Made by a program: the position numbers and the translations under genes. Source: Rosa chinensis (taxonomy: Eukaryota; Streptophyta; Magnoliopsida; Rosales; Rosaceae). From it: a stretch of 64,000 nucleotides of DNA. Location of the stretch: contig NC_037094.1 in NCBI RefSeq assembly GCF_002994745.2, positions 22,483,001 through 22,547,000 of the forward strand, given 5' to 3'. This document shows positions 46,904 through 58,815 of the stretch, one piece after another (the first letter of the stretch is position 1; every line of letters begins with the position of its first letter). The notes below the pieces were generated by a model. The model worked only from the letters and a program-made list of their open reading frames with translations. It searched no databases and had not been told where the DNA came from.

Positions 46904-47890
46904 TAGGGATTGTTCCAGTTAGGGATTGAGGGTAAACCTGCAATTAACGACAAGACTAAGTATTATTCATAATAATTATCAAAATTATTCAAGGGGATTA
47001 AAAGATATATATAAAAAAAAAAGGGAGTTCGAATTATAATCTAACCTAATGATCAATTAAACCAAGAATCAAAGTAGAATTAGGCGAATGGATGAGTTAG
47101 AAACGTAATTAACAACCACTAAACATGTTGAACATATTACTAACCCTAGATTACGAATCTCAAAGTGCATAGAAAGATATCAATCATGAAACAATGATGA
47201 ACGCATACAATGTCCCTTATTTTACTTCCCTAAATTATCTAGCAAGATGAACGCACCAATACTAAGCCTATTGAATATGCAATCAAGGTATAAAACACTA
47301 TCCTATCAATATCGTACTTAATGCATTAAGAATGAATGGAAGTTTGATCAATTTTAGAAAAGCAAATAATGTGGAACACCTACCTTACATGCAATCCTAA
47401 TTTTTTATTTAACTTTCATCCAAAAGCCTTATTACTTATGAATCAAGAACACGAAACACTGTTTTCTTAAATCTAGAAACAATTATATGCTTATATCCTA
47501 AGTATGCATCCAAAGAACACATGCAATCATATTAAAGATATCCATATGCACAAAATCAACAATCATTCATAAACACAAAGTGAAATCGAAGATTAAGAAT
47601 CAATTCATAAACTTCACCACACGATTAAGGTACGACAGTCTTTCTTTAACTACAAAACTTTAATCTCACAAAGTTAAGAATCCTAAATAACAAAACAGAA
47701 ACATGTTTTGAATTACAAGAGAAGAAACCGTACGTAGTGTAAATAAAGTGGTCATTGTCACACTTTTGAAGTATTCAAGCATGCAAGAGGAGCTTCAAGG
47801 TGATGTCCACGGCTTGAGGATGGCGGCTATGGAAGAGGAGGACCACGACTTCTTGGCTTGAGGAGAGGAGGCCAATTTAATTATGAAAAT
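46904..47890 (-). mobile_element. Diverged LTR fragment related to the solo LTRs
   Basis: It starts with TAGGGATTGTTCCAGTTAGG and GATTGAGGGTAAACCTG, then follows the same sequence of landmarks as the two solo LTRs (ATTAAACCAAGAATCAAAG, later GCATTAAG and a CACACGATTAAGG stretch), but with many substitutions. Neither terminus nor a target duplication could be fixed. It looks like an old, partial copy of the same superfamily. Confidence 0.5.
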
Positions 47891-49408
47891 TGAAACATGA
47901 CCTCATCGATGCCAAATTCATACTCTGGTAATATTCAAGCACTCATTTTAATTTTCTTTTTTTGCATACATTATGTTTAACTTCATAATTTTCAACTTGT
48001 ACTTAACTCCAGTAATGAAGAGTTCTTACATAAGGATACAGTGAGTCAAAAAGCTTCCATTTAAGTTCTTAGTTTTGTGGATCTCATGCTCATGTCGATT
48101 TCATTAGTAGTTGAGAAAGACTACGATGAGCATTCCTATGTTAGGCGCCACGTTATTTAAAACTCGTATTGAATATTAATATTTGAGATGATAAAAGCAA
48201 AACAAAACAAATCTTGATGATTACATGCCATTATAGTAGGAGTTATGCAACAAAATTATAAATAATTTCAGATATAATTCAAAAGCCTATAACAATCACT
48301 GTACTGAGCCGATTGGTTATATGCAAGTTACGAAGCTTAGAATTGTGTTCTTGTCATGAACCTATAGTAATCTTCCATATCACACAGTGTTGAGAGAAAA
48401 TTTCACGACATTTTCTTTTTGTTGCTTGCTGTTTCATTCTTGAAGAACATTGACACGTACAAATTATACAAAGTATTCATTTGCAACTATATTATGGGGG
48501 TGGATCCTTGGACACCTAAATTATAGTTAAGATTATACTCCAGATCTTGTCCAATAAATCTAATAGCAATTAATGGTTAAGATTAATGACAAGTTATTAA
48601 TTTAAAAAAAAAATACAATATAAAATATCAAATCGGATAATTATGTATTAATATTTTTCTTTTTCTCTCTCGTTTCTAAATTCCTCCTAATTAAATTTTT
48701 TTTAATAACTATCCTGTTTTGGAATATCAATAATTACCAAAATCAGGAATTTCAACTCCTTCGTTATTCCTCATCTTCTCTTCGAGGAGTTGAGCTCTTT
48801 ATCACTAAAGCATATTGTGAAAATTCTGACATTGTTGGTGACCAACTCTGTCTTATGGATTGGCCTCTTAGAGATATTTATTATTCCACGTAGTCATACT
48901 TGGTTGCTTCTCATATATTTCGTTATGTTGCTTGGATGCTATGGGCTTCTATTAATGGTTGAAGTTGGTTTATACAATTTCCAACTTGTCCTCAAGAAGC
49001 ATTATTGTTGCAACATAACATAGTTGAGGCTAAGGATAGAATATTTGAAGCAGAAAGTGATCAATGTGGGTGGTTGCGATTGATGTTGTGACTAGAGTTA
49101 AGGGCAACATACTGAAGATATGCACTAAGAGTATGATGAATTTGGTTGTGCTCTGCTATCTTAACGAGGAAAGAGGTGAGAAAGAGCTAGAGGAGAGATT
49201 GATACTCAAATAAATTTTCATCGTGCGGTGTCAAAGATTTTATCTGATTAATTTTATTTTCTTTTCTCTGCAGTAGATGAGTTTCAATAGGGAAACAATT
49301 ATCCTGTTAATTGTATTCCACATCTAAATAGTAATAATTAAATTTTATTATCTTTAATAAATAGTTTTTTTAAAAATTATTTTTTTGATCAAAAGTTAAT
49401 AAATAGAT

Positions 49409-50097
49409 AAAATTTCGTCCTAGAACGAGCCTCCATACGTGGCTCATTTGGTTTCTCTTCGTGCCTTTCCTATTTCTAGTCTAGCGACTCCTTCGCCGAG
49501 GCAAGCTTTGGTCTCGTTGTGGTGAGGTGAGTGTAGCCGGACGGGGAGTACCTTTTTCTTACTCATCCGATGAGGGGTTTAGGTTGGACATTGTTGTGGT
49601 CGAATGCTTGGCTCGTTTTGGATCCGTTTGGATTCGTTTTGGGGGAGGAGGTCATGAGCTCGAAGCTGCTAGCTTGGATTTCAAAGGGAGGTGGAGAGAC
49701 TGTGTGTTCCATCAGGGCGAGATTCCATGGGGAGCGGGTTTGGCGGCTCGAATCTTGATTGATTCGGCTTTGGCATGTTTGCAGCTTTCTTCAACTTGGG
49801 CGGCGATGGTGCTTCGTTGGCGGGTGGGCGTCAGACTGGGTCGATGGAGGCGGATTCTACGGTGGCGTTGGTGCAGGTTTTTGGGGTCTATCATCTTCAT
49901 TGGAGCATTGGCTTGGGATTGTGGTGGTGGACTTAGTGTGTTGGGCTCCAGGTGTTGGGCCTTGGCTTTTGGTCAGTCTACTAGTTTTGTTGGGCTTAGA
50001 CTACTCTGAGCTACCAATGTCAAAATAAAGTAGTCTTCTGTGTACTATTCTTTGCCCATGAACCAGGGCCATATTAATGCATGTACTCTTTATCTCA
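49409..50097 (+). mobile_element. Non-LTR retroposon inside the MULE
   Basis: A 0.7-kb plus-strand GC-rich body ending TTTATCTCAAAAAA. Its 16-bp target duplication is AAGTTAATAAATAGAT at 49393-49408, with one mismatch to AAGTTAATAAACAGAT at 53204-53219. The right copy lies beyond a later insertion that landed in this element's A-rich tail. It contains TTGGGCC motifs like the related retroposons at 6911, 8687, 13935 and 17882. The 160-codon frame in it has no recognisable domain. Confidence 0.75.
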
Positions 50098-50111
50098 AAA
50101 AAGAAGAAGTT

Positions 50112-53100
50112 TTTCTTTTTTGAAAAGTGAATTCATTGAAACTTTAACGATTACAATCGTTTAGAATGGCATCCCGAAAAATCTTGGGAGCAGACACAAA
50201 CCATAAATGTGATGCGCCCAAAAGCAAGCGCATAATTTAACCCTGAAATGTCATTAGTAGTACGTAATAAATAGGGATCGTTCTATTCCTGGGATTGAGG
50301 GTACACCTGTCATTGTCAAACAATTAAACAATTAAAATTAAAACAAAGTATAATATTCACAAAGATATTCACAACTATAAACATTGTACACGAAAAAGGG
50401 GGGATTTTGTTTTTGGTTTTTCGAAAATAAAACTAAGTTAACAAAACAATTAAAATGCAAAAACATAAAAATACGAATGGAATGAGAGAACAAAGATCAA
50501 AATCGAAACATATGATTAAATTGACTCAAACCCTAATATTGTTCATCTAAGTCATGAGAAAGGAGTTGATCATGTGAAACATTCGAAAGCAAATGAATTC
50601 CCATTTTTTACTTTTCAATGCTAATTAACCTAAGCGAAAGCACCTAGATTAATCCTATCAAACATGCAATCAAACCCTAGAAAGCTAGTCAATCATGTCA
50701 TGTTTAACGCATTACACATAGAGAAAGGCTATCAACTCAAGTGTACAACTTAGTATGGAAAAGTCCACCTAATTGCAATCCTCGTTAATTAAATTCGATC
50801 TTTGTACAAAACCTTTACTACTTTGATTCAAGTTTACACAAAACGAAAAGTCGATTTCATGTTCTTAAACCTAGCACCAATTATATCAAAACCCTAAGTG
50901 TTTGCAACCACATAAGATTAAAATACAAAAGTTATCTATAACGCAAATTTAATTAAACAAACCCACATAAGCAACTCTCGAATCACAATAATATGAATCT
51001 GAAAATTCTCAATTAATCATAAAAATTCCAGAAATTAATATTTGTTCAAACACATATGTCAACTAGTTCATAACCAACGAAATTCAAAGCAAAGGTTACA
51101 AAGGAGAATCGGATTACACCGTGAGATGGGGATGGTGATGAACGATTGATGTGGTGGTCTCTTGAATCTCGAAAGCAAGCTTCAAGGTTGGAGATGGATG
51201 ATGGATGCTCACGGCTATGCTTCTTCTCCCTTGGCCTTGCTTGAACTCGTGGAGATGACTAGAGGATGGAGAAACTCACGGCTATGCTAAGAAGACTTTC
51301 TGATTTTTTTCTAAAGTGTAAATTGTATGGGGGAGAGGAACCCTTGACGTTGAGAAAGGGGGAGTTTTATATAGGAGCATGGCTAGGGTTCACAAAGCAA
51401 TCAGAATTTTCCACATAGCTTCAACCAATGATAATTCGCCAAGTAAGCTTGTGATGTGGTCCAACCAATCATAGAATGCCAAGTAAGCCTTGTGATGTGT
51501 TCCAACCAATCATAATTCTCTAAAATACCTCCCTAATATTTAATTGCCGAATTTCCTTGAAATTATTCTGATTTTCTTCATGAATTTCGGCCAACATTCC
51601 TTTAGGGAATTTAGGGATGAATCTAGACGCCTTTTTAGCTTTTCCTTGGTGCACACATATTTTTCTTCCATAAATATCTCCCTTGAATCTCTCTTGGCGT
51701 CATCTCCTTGATTATTTCTGATTTTCACGTTGGCAATCACACCAAATTATTCCTCCAACAATATTTCTTTCCATAAAAGTCTCCCAAGAAAATCTCTCCT
51801 TGAAATCCTCAATCAATCATCTTCAATTCCCACGTTGTCACCTTGTTTTTCCTTAAGTATTACACGGCAAATTTAATCCCCAAGGAAAATATATTTTCCT
51901 TTTTTTAAAAAAAAAACTCTTCCTTGATTCTCTCCTTGCCATGTCATCTTCATGAAACTTCTCGTTCCATTTATGAACTCAATTCTGCTTATTTATTCCA
52001 AAAACCTGAAAATAGAAGCTTTCTAAAATAAGAAATGGAAACTTTCTTAAACTAAAATGGAAACTTTCTAAAAATGGAAAATAGAAACTACAAAACGGAA
52101 ACTTTCTACAATTAGGAACTTTCCCATTCGAAGAATGGAAACTTTCCTAAACAGAGTTTTATTAAGGAAATAACGCAGAAAATATAGGGAAATAACAGTT
52201 AAAACGTCGCATTAAAATGCTCCTATCAAAATGACTTAAAGCTAGAGCTAAGCTAGAACAAACCAGAAGGTGTACTACACCAACAAGTTGTTCATGTACA
52301 ATAAAATACTGTTCTAAATTACTTATAGAGGAACTAGCAAACAACTGAGGGTAAATTCCCAGCCTCCTCAAGATAATTACCAACAATGAGACCATTGCCA
52401 CGACCTTAAGATTTGGAGACGAAACCTTCAGAATCTGCAATCCGGGTATAAAAGATATCGATAGACCAATCAAAACTATATTCGTCCTAGCACTAGTAGC
52501 ATTGTTTTCTAGGCACGCAATTGTGGTACTCACAACAATATTATACTGAGATTTCTTATAGAATGTAGAGATGAGCAATCCACCTGCACATAAACACGGT
52601 ACACCCGAAATAATACGGATAACACAATTGATCAAGCAGATATCCAAAATACCTCCTGGGTCCCAAATCCTTGGAGAACTCAAGCCCAAATGGACTCCAC
52701 AATAGACCCAGAGGCAGCCCAGCCATATCACCTAGTTTTCTAATCTGGACACCCAAACGCTAGGCACCCAGACATGAGTTACCGCCATCATCGCCTCCGA
52801 CGTCGACCAAATAGCCGTCATCAGAAACGTTGCCGCCATCAAAGACGTCGTCGCTGTTAGACGCTTCGCCGCCATCAGAGGTCGCAGTGCCAGCAGAAAC
52901 AAAGAACCGCTCACTACAACGACCCACCATTGGATTTGCTACCCTTCAGGCCAGATCCGATTCCACCAGCCTCCTCACACAACACCGATCAGCCTTGGCT
53001 TTCTCGCTGCCCGCGCTCTTGCTCGACGTTGGTCTTGGTGTCCAGGCACCGCTGCGTGCCTTTGACATCGCTACCAAAACGTTGCTGGGGAGAAAACCTT

Positions 53101-53194
53101 AGCAGAGCGTTTTCTATGTTTTGGTTGACTTATCCTTAGAGTGTTTTGGGTAAGAGAGAATTAAAAAACCTTAATGGGGTAAGTAAAAAAAAAG
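50112..53194 (-). mobile_element. Minus-strand LINE-like element, third layer of the nest
   Basis: On plus it begins with a T-rich stretch (reverse of the poly(A) tail) and ends in GC-rich 5'-leader-like sequence. The duplication AAAAAGAAGAAGTT flanks it at 50098-50111 and 53195-53208. Without the solo LTR it holds, its own length is about 1.06 kb. The minus frame at 52162-52731 (189 codons) has no recognised domain. No reverse transcriptase is seen. Confidence 0.7.
50210..52228 (-). mobile_element. Second solo LTR of the same gypsy family (2.0 kb)
   Basis: On minus it starts TGATAGGAGCATTTTAATGC and ends GGGCGCATCA. It is flanked by a perfect AAATG duplication (50205-50209 and 52229-52233). 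It is collinear with 42362-44754 but lacks some internal segments. The termini carry the stem TGCGC..GCGCA near 50213-50232, in place of the GTCGCTT stem of the other copy. It sits inside the LINE-like element, so it is the youngest layer of the nest. Confidence 0.9.
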
Positions 53195-53381
53195 AAAAAG
53201 AAGAAGTTAATAAACAGATTTGATAAATTAATTTAAAAAAAAATAAAAGAAAAATAATAGATAATGATTTATTCTTTATGACTTATCTCAACCGTTAATT
53301 GTTATTAGATTTAATAGACAACATTTGGAGTATAATCTTAACTATAATTTAGGTGGCCATGGATCTGCCCCCCTATATTAT

Positions 53382-53929
53382 ATGTAAAATCACAATATAA
53401 CTGTGATTTTACATAATCTTACATTTCAAATGATCACTACTATCAATTATATTTCAACTATAGTGAGAATTTCATAATAACTGTATATTGTCTTTCACAT
53501 TCTGAAAAAGATTTGGTAACAACGGATATTTAACTCTACTATCCTTTTCAAAAAAAAAAAAAAACTCTACCATCAAAATTTTTGTAGTTTGAACTTTTCA
53601 ATAGTCGAGTGATATTGAAACTATTTTTTGCACACCAATTTTTTTTCGATATTTATTAGTGTTCCAATCAACACTTAAAATTTTAAGCAAAATTTTTAAT
53701 CAAAATTTTCATAAATCTGAAGTATCTAAATTTTCGTTGAAGTTAAAATTTGTAGCCAAGTTTAACATCAGGCAACCAATGAGATTCCCAGCTATGCAAG
53801 CACTTTAGAAATTTGGGTGAAAGTGTATATACAGATTGATTCTACATGCATACTTAAACTACTTGAGTTAACCAATAAATCATGTTTTCTTAAACTATTT
53901 TAGCATGTATGAGTGTCCTGAGTAAATTT
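53382..53929. other. Intergenic, no gene seen
   Basis: AT-rich DNA directly after the MULE target duplication. No feature is supported. Confidence 0.5.
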
Positions 53930-54265
53930 GAGAGGGGTGGTGGCTCAGCTTTGCGCGCAGAAGCTTTGGCACTCCGAGCTGGTTTACTCTTTGCACAACA
54001 GAATGGGTGGCATCACTTTGACATTGAGAGTGATTGTTCAATGCTTGTGGCAACTTTTACAAAGAGGAGGAGGATCTTTCCTTAATTGGTTGCATCATAG
54101 CTGATATTAAGGTTATTATGAGTAATATTGAGGGAACTAATGTTCATCCTGTGTTACGAGAAGTAAATAGTGTAACTCATCGCTTAGCTCACCTTGCTAG
54201 TAATTCTAATAGGGAGTATGTATGATTAGATGGGGCTCTTGAGATCATTTAGAATGTTCTTTTCG
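53930..54265 (+). pseudogene. RNase H-like domain remnant of a non-LTR retrotransposon
   Basis: The plus strand reads ERGGGSALRAEALALRAGLL, then GWHHFDIESDCSMLV, and after breaks NVHPVLREVNSVTHRLAHLA. This is the RVT_3-type RNase H fold found at the end of plant L1 ORF2 and in host-derived copies. At least two stops and a frameshift are present, and no poly(A) or TSD was located. Confidence 0.7.
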
Positions 54266-54560
54266 AGGACCATAATACATTAAGTAACAAAGCACAACAA
54301 TATATTAGTTCTTACTCATGATATCCCACTTATAAATGAGAGATTAATGCAACAAAATCAAATAGTATTAGATTACGAATAAATCAAAATTTAACACTTA
54401 TACTTTTTTTTTTTTTTTTTTTAAGAAATCAGATTAAAAATACATTGTTTGATGACTTGATGTTTGAATTGAATCAGATCTAAAAGATAAAAAAAAACAA
54501 AACAAAATAAAAATATGAAGAAAAAAATAGAAAACTGCAGCCTATCCCCACTCTCCCAAC
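54266..54560. other. Intergenic, no gene seen
   Basis: AT-rich sequence with a T17 run (54404-54422) and A-rich stretches ahead of the RGGA promoter. Confidence 0.5.
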
Positions 54561-54599
54561 TCTAGTCCATGAGAATTCTCCCATGTTGAAACTTGACAT

Positions 54600-54930
54600 C
54601 GGTCATTGGGCCCGTCTCCCCTATCTAAATGTCCAAACCAGCCGATCAAGACACCTCGCCCACCCAACCAACGTATCCACACCGCACACGTGTCCCATCA
54701 CGCAACACCCGGCCGCACTCTACCGCGGCCCATTAGGGTTTTTAAGATTGGGTTCGCCACTCCTATATCTCACTGCCGCATCCAGTTTAGGGTTTTCAGT
54801 AGCCACCACACACTCTCTCCAAAATTTCTCCTCTCTCTCTCGCTCTAGAACACCTCTCTCTCTCTCTCTCTAGACTTCTTTCGCTCCCAATCAATCAAAA
54901 TCCTTTCTCAATCTAATTAGGGTTCCATGG
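54600..54930 (+). promoter_or_regulatory. Promoter and leader of the RGG-repeat protein gene
   Basis: Site II-like GGGCCC (54608-54613) and GGCCCA (54727-54732) occur, the latter joined to a telo-box-like TTAGGGTTTTT (54733-54743). AGGGTTTT recurs near 54790 and AGGGTT at 54919. Telo boxes with site II motifs are typical of plant genes for ribosomal proteins and translation factors. CT-rich repeats at 54830-54873 mark the leader. A six-codon upstream open frame starts at 54927. Confidence 0.6.
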
Positions 54931-54947
54931 ACTCCATCAATCTGTGA
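54927..54947 (+). promoter_or_regulatory. Short upstream ORF in the RGGA leader
   Basis: ATG GAC TCC ATC AAT CTG TGA, six codons and a stop, 75 bases before the main start. It counts only if transcription begins upstream of it, which the CT-rich leader makes likely. It might lower translation of the main frame. Confidence 0.4.
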
Positions 54948-55021
54948 AGGGTTTCGTGGTTGCTTTTCGGAGTCGGTGAGTGTTTTTGGGCGGTGTCGGT
55001 TTTCGTCGGAGCTTTGAAGAA

Positions 55022-57699
55022 ATGGCAACCGCGAACCCTTTCGATCTGTTGGGCGACGACGACAACGATGACGTAAGTCAACTCGCTGCTAAGGTGGTGG
55101 CTCCTGCCGCCGCCGCCGCCGCCCAGCCCAAGAAGGGTGCTCCGGCCCAAGCTGTTCAGCCTGGGAAGTCCGCCAAGCTCCCCTCCAAGCCTCTCCCTCC
55201 TGCTCAAGCTGGTAACTATTCAATTCATTTCTTGTCTTGGCTTCTCTTTTGTGTTTGCAGATGGAGTGTGGTTGTTTTGATTGGTTGTTGCTATTTACTG
55301 AGATTTGAATCGGATAGATAAAGATTTTGATGTCAAGTTGTCGAGAGGAGTATTTGTCAATGCGAGCTGTTTGTTCTGTAGTCCCTGGGATTGAATCCAT
55401 AAACCCTCTTGATATTAGTCGCATCTGTATTCTTATTAGTGCAGAACAAATGCTTCTGGTTTGTAAGATTAGTTCTTCTTTGTTGTTTTATCTTTACTAC
55501 TTTTTAAATGCTCGAATACAATCTGAAATGTATTTCTTTGGACCTTTTTATATAAATTTTTGATGATGTCTGCAAACATTTATGATTTATTGAATGGATT
55601 GCGTATTCATGTCATAGATTATGAGGTTTTTAAGATTTTGTGTTCATATCACTGCAGTGAGGGAAGGTGGCCGTGGAGGTGGCCGTGGCGGCGGCCGAGG
55701 GTTTGGTGGTGAGGGGCGTGGATATGGTGAGGGGCGTGGGTATGGTGGCCGTGGACGTGGTGGAGGTGGTGGTGGATATGGTGGATATAATCGGGATCGT
55801 GGCAGCGATGAGAACACTAATGGTTTCTCTGGTGGAGGGTACAGCAAACCCGAAGAGGGGGATAGGGATGTTTCTGAAAGGCGTGGTGGCTACGGGGGAC
55901 CTCGTGGTTCCTTCCGTGGTGGACGCCGTGGTGGCTTTAGCAATGGAGAGGATGCAGAAGGGGAGCGTCCTCGGAGGACATTTGACCGTCACAGTGGCAC
56001 TGGACGTGGGTCAGTATTTCTTCATTCTATTAGTACATGCATCATTTCTTCTGTTTGTAATGGTCATCTTTTCAATATATATATATATAAATATATATAT
56101 TTTTGCTATTGGGTTAGTTATTAATCGTATTTGTGATATCAGAGCTAACTTTAAACGTGATGGAGCTGGTCGTGGGAATTGGGGAACTCCCACTGATGAA
56201 ATTGCTTCGTAAGTAATTGTGATGTGATTCCTAGCTCGGTTCCAAGCTAGAAATCTTTGGAATGATGACACATTTATTTTATCTTTGCTCATGAGTAATT
56301 ATTTTTGTAAAATTTAGTGAGATAGAGGCTGGCACTGAAGTTGAGAAGGATGTTGGTGCTGAGAAGCAGTTGGGAGAGAATGAGGCTGCTGATGCCAGCA
56401 AGGAGAATCCTGTGGAAGAGCCAGAAGAGAAGGAGCCTGAGGAAAAGGTAATTTTACTGTTTTGACATAGTTGATATGATTTTGTGATCAGATTGAATTT
56501 CCTGGTCATTTTGTCACATAACTATGTTTTTACTTTATTATTGTAGGAGATGACTCTGGAAGAGTATGAGAAGGTTCTTGAAGAGAAGAGGAAGGCTCTG
56601 GCTGCACTTAAGACTGAGGAGAGAAAGGTTGACTTGGACAAAGAGTTGAAGTCTATGCAGCAGCTCTCAAGCAAGAAGACAAATGATGAAATATTTATCA
56701 AGCTGGTGATTACCTTGCACTTTATACTTATAATACTTCATTTTATGCGAGGAAGTGTATTAATTCTGCATTTCAGGGTTCTGAAAAGGATAAACGCAAG
56801 GAAGCTGCTGAGAAGGAGGAGAGAGCCAAGAAGGTATCTTTTCTTTACTAACCAGATTAGTCGTGCAACTGTTTATTGATCACATTTTGGTTTTTTATTG
56901 GTTTTGTTGCTCAATTATGATTGCCACCTTCAATATGGACATAGTTTTCTTCAGATTTGTGAGATGAAACCTTCAATTTGGACATAGTTTTCTTAAGATT
57001 TGTTAGATGAAAATTTCAGTTGCTTGGTTGCTGCCGGTTTCTCTTTCACAAATTACTTTCTCTTCTGTTATATTTTAAATGCCCAGTGATGGAATCCAAA
57101 TTTAAGGAGCGGTATGGGTGGTTATTTATTCATTTGCCTTGCTCTTCACCACCTCTCTCTCTCCCTCTCTCTCTCTCTCCCTCTCCCTCTCCCTCTCCCT
57201 CTCCCTCTCCCCTCTATCTCTCTTCCCCCGCTCTCCTCCACTTGCTTTCTCCCTCTTTCTCATGCTCAAACTCATACACATTACAAACACTTGCACAGTG
57301 TGATGGAGTGCCAAGGCTTTTGATGAATTCCACTCTTTAAACCGTGAATGACCGTTTAAGCTATGAGATCTGAGGGCATTTAAATATATTTCACTGTTAT
57401 TGGATATAAGTTTGATTTGTATCATGAATTTATAAAAATTGTCTTGTAATCATAGGAGTTATTGCCAGAATGAGATTGTTGACTGTGTGCTTGATATTTT
57501 TTTGTAGTCTGTTAGCATAAACGAATTCCTGAAGCCTGCTGAAGGGGAGAACCAGAGGTTCTATGGTGGTCGTAATCGGGGACGTGGAGGCCGTGGTTCA
57601 AGAGGCGGAAACAGTGGAGGACATGGAGGTTACTCGAGCAATGTGCAAGCACCGCCCATTGCAGATCCTGGGCACTTTCCATCCCTTGGTGGAAAATGA
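55022..57699 (+). CDS. RGGA: RGG-repeat mRNA-binding protein (RGGA/SERBP1-HABP4 family), seven exons
   Basis: Exons are 55022-55211, 55658-56009, 56143-56208, 56318-56447, 56547-56705, 56777-56833 and 57508-57699; all introns are GT..AG and the joined frame is 382 codons with stop. The N-terminus MATANPFDLLGDDDND is the Stm1/SERBP1-like start. Residues ~64-125 are a Gly/Arg-rich RGG region. RRTFDRHSGTGRG opens the HABP4/PAI-RBP1 core, an acidic linker follows, then the conserved MTLEEYEKVLEEKRKAL helix. A second RGG box and the end PIADPGHFPSLGGK close it. Relatives bind mRNA and ribosomes and affect stress responses. The start is the first in-frame ATG of the conserved N-terminus. The last intron has a CT microsatellite. 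The gene looks intact. Confidence 0.95.
57160..57212. repeat. CT-rich microsatellite in RGGA intron 6
   Basis: CTCTCT and CCCTCT units repeat within the intron between 56834 and 57507. They create spurious Ser/Leu/Pro open frames on both strands. Confidence 0.9.
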
Positions 57700-58815
57700 G
57701 AGCCCCGCTCATCTCCTTCCAGCTCTTTTGTTATTTGTCCATTTGGGGATTAATGTGATATGATTAGTGAGTGGCAGGCTATCCACAGGAATTATTACTA
57801 TTTTTAATTTTTTTTATCTTAAGAACTATCTTTATTATCTGTGCTTTTTTGAGTGTACATTTTATGTCATGGACGAATGGATCATGCATCAGTTTTGAGT
57901 TGGAATAGAGAATCACTGCTTTTGAAATCCACTTTTGTTGCATCTGTAATGTCTAGGTAGGCATCTTATAGCCGGTTCTGTGCTGATTTTCTATGAATAA
58001 GATCAGTTTAGAAACTGAATATGAATCTTGAGTCCTTGAAATTAGGCTGGTTGTGTGTAAACTTGTACCGAACTACCGTGTGTAAACTTGTACCCAACTG
58101 CCTAACCTTACCATTTCCGTTTTGTCTTTGATACCTGACCAACATGACCTATTTAGGGGTTGAAAGCATATAAGCTGGAAAGCTGCTTGTCCGGTGGATG
58201 TTATTGTGCTGTGAGCACAATCTTTTTTTCGGCAAAGCTATCATTTAGGTGGTGCTTATGGGCTCCCTTATGATTTTCTGGAACTATATGCTTGTCACTG
58301 ACAATAAAAAAACGTTCGCATATCCTTAGTAAACCCAATCAGGCATTTTACTTGGATTACAGTGAGGTGGGAAGAAAACAAGCAAAAGCGATCTAAATAA
58401 ATCAAAAGGGTAAAGCGAACAAAACAATACAAAAGGATTTAGCTAAAATGGTGATATTCTTATCAAAGCCCCCACCATTTCTTTAGAAGATTGTTAACCC
58501 CAAGAGGAAATCTTACCATTTGGGACCTCATAACTTTTCTGTAAATTTTAACATAATCTACCAAAAATGGTTGAAGCCAAATTGCAGAAATCAACAGACA
58601 GAACCAGATTTATATTTGACGAAAAAAAGAAAAAAGGCCAAATTTATCAATTTTCATTTCATTTCACAAAATGTCAACATGGAAATTAACTACCAGGTTT
58701 AATTGAAACTATAACACTTCTGTCTCTTGTTTGTCTCTTGTTATACTTTATAAAGGATCCAGCAACTTGAGACACTTGATCTATACAACTCCTAACTGAT
58801 TCTCCACATAACCTA
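57700..58815. other. 3' regions of two convergent genes
   Basis: The RGGA gene ends at 57699 on plus and the DUF2828 gene ends at 58816 on minus, so this 1.1 kb holds both 3' untranslated regions. No other gene or repeat is seen; a short duplicated phrase (GTGTGTAAACTTGTACC, near 58053 and 58078) is present. Confidence 0.6.

Larger units (their letters stand above)
48496..53372. mobile_element. MULE-like element split by nested insertions
   Basis: Inverted ends of about 110 bp start GGGGGTGGATCC on the left and GGGGGCAGATCC on the right strand, sharing CACCTAAATTATAGTTAAGA and TTATACTCCA. A perfect 9-bp duplication CTATATTAT flanks it (48487-48495 and 53373-53381), as for Mutator-like elements. 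The span is 4877 bp, but removing the insertions listed below leaves about 1.05 kb (48496-49408 plus 53220-53372). The remaining interior (48780-49240) shows exon-like sequence with broken frames that I cannot identify. Confidence 0.85.

Noticed and set aside
49527..50028. 160- and 89-codon plus frames
   Set aside because: They are within the GC-rich retroposon bounded by a TSD; no family recognised.
42362..52228. One large LTR retrotransposon with the two related repeats as its LTRs
   Set aside because: Each repeat has its own perfect 5-bp duplication (ATTAA and AAATG), the right one is inside other insertions, and no gag-pol lies between them. They are two solo LTRs.
52162..52731. 189-codon hydrophobic minus frame
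   Set aside because: It straddles the junction between the solo LTR and the LINE-like element, so it cannot be an evolved gene.
55621..56212. Alternative frames over the RGG exon
   Set aside because: Gly/Arg-rich repeats are open in several frames; the RGGA frame is fixed by exon phase and conserved ends.
57118..57425. Ser/Leu/Pro and Arg/Glu frames near 57.2 kb
   Set aside because: They are readings of the CT microsatellite in RGGA intron 6.
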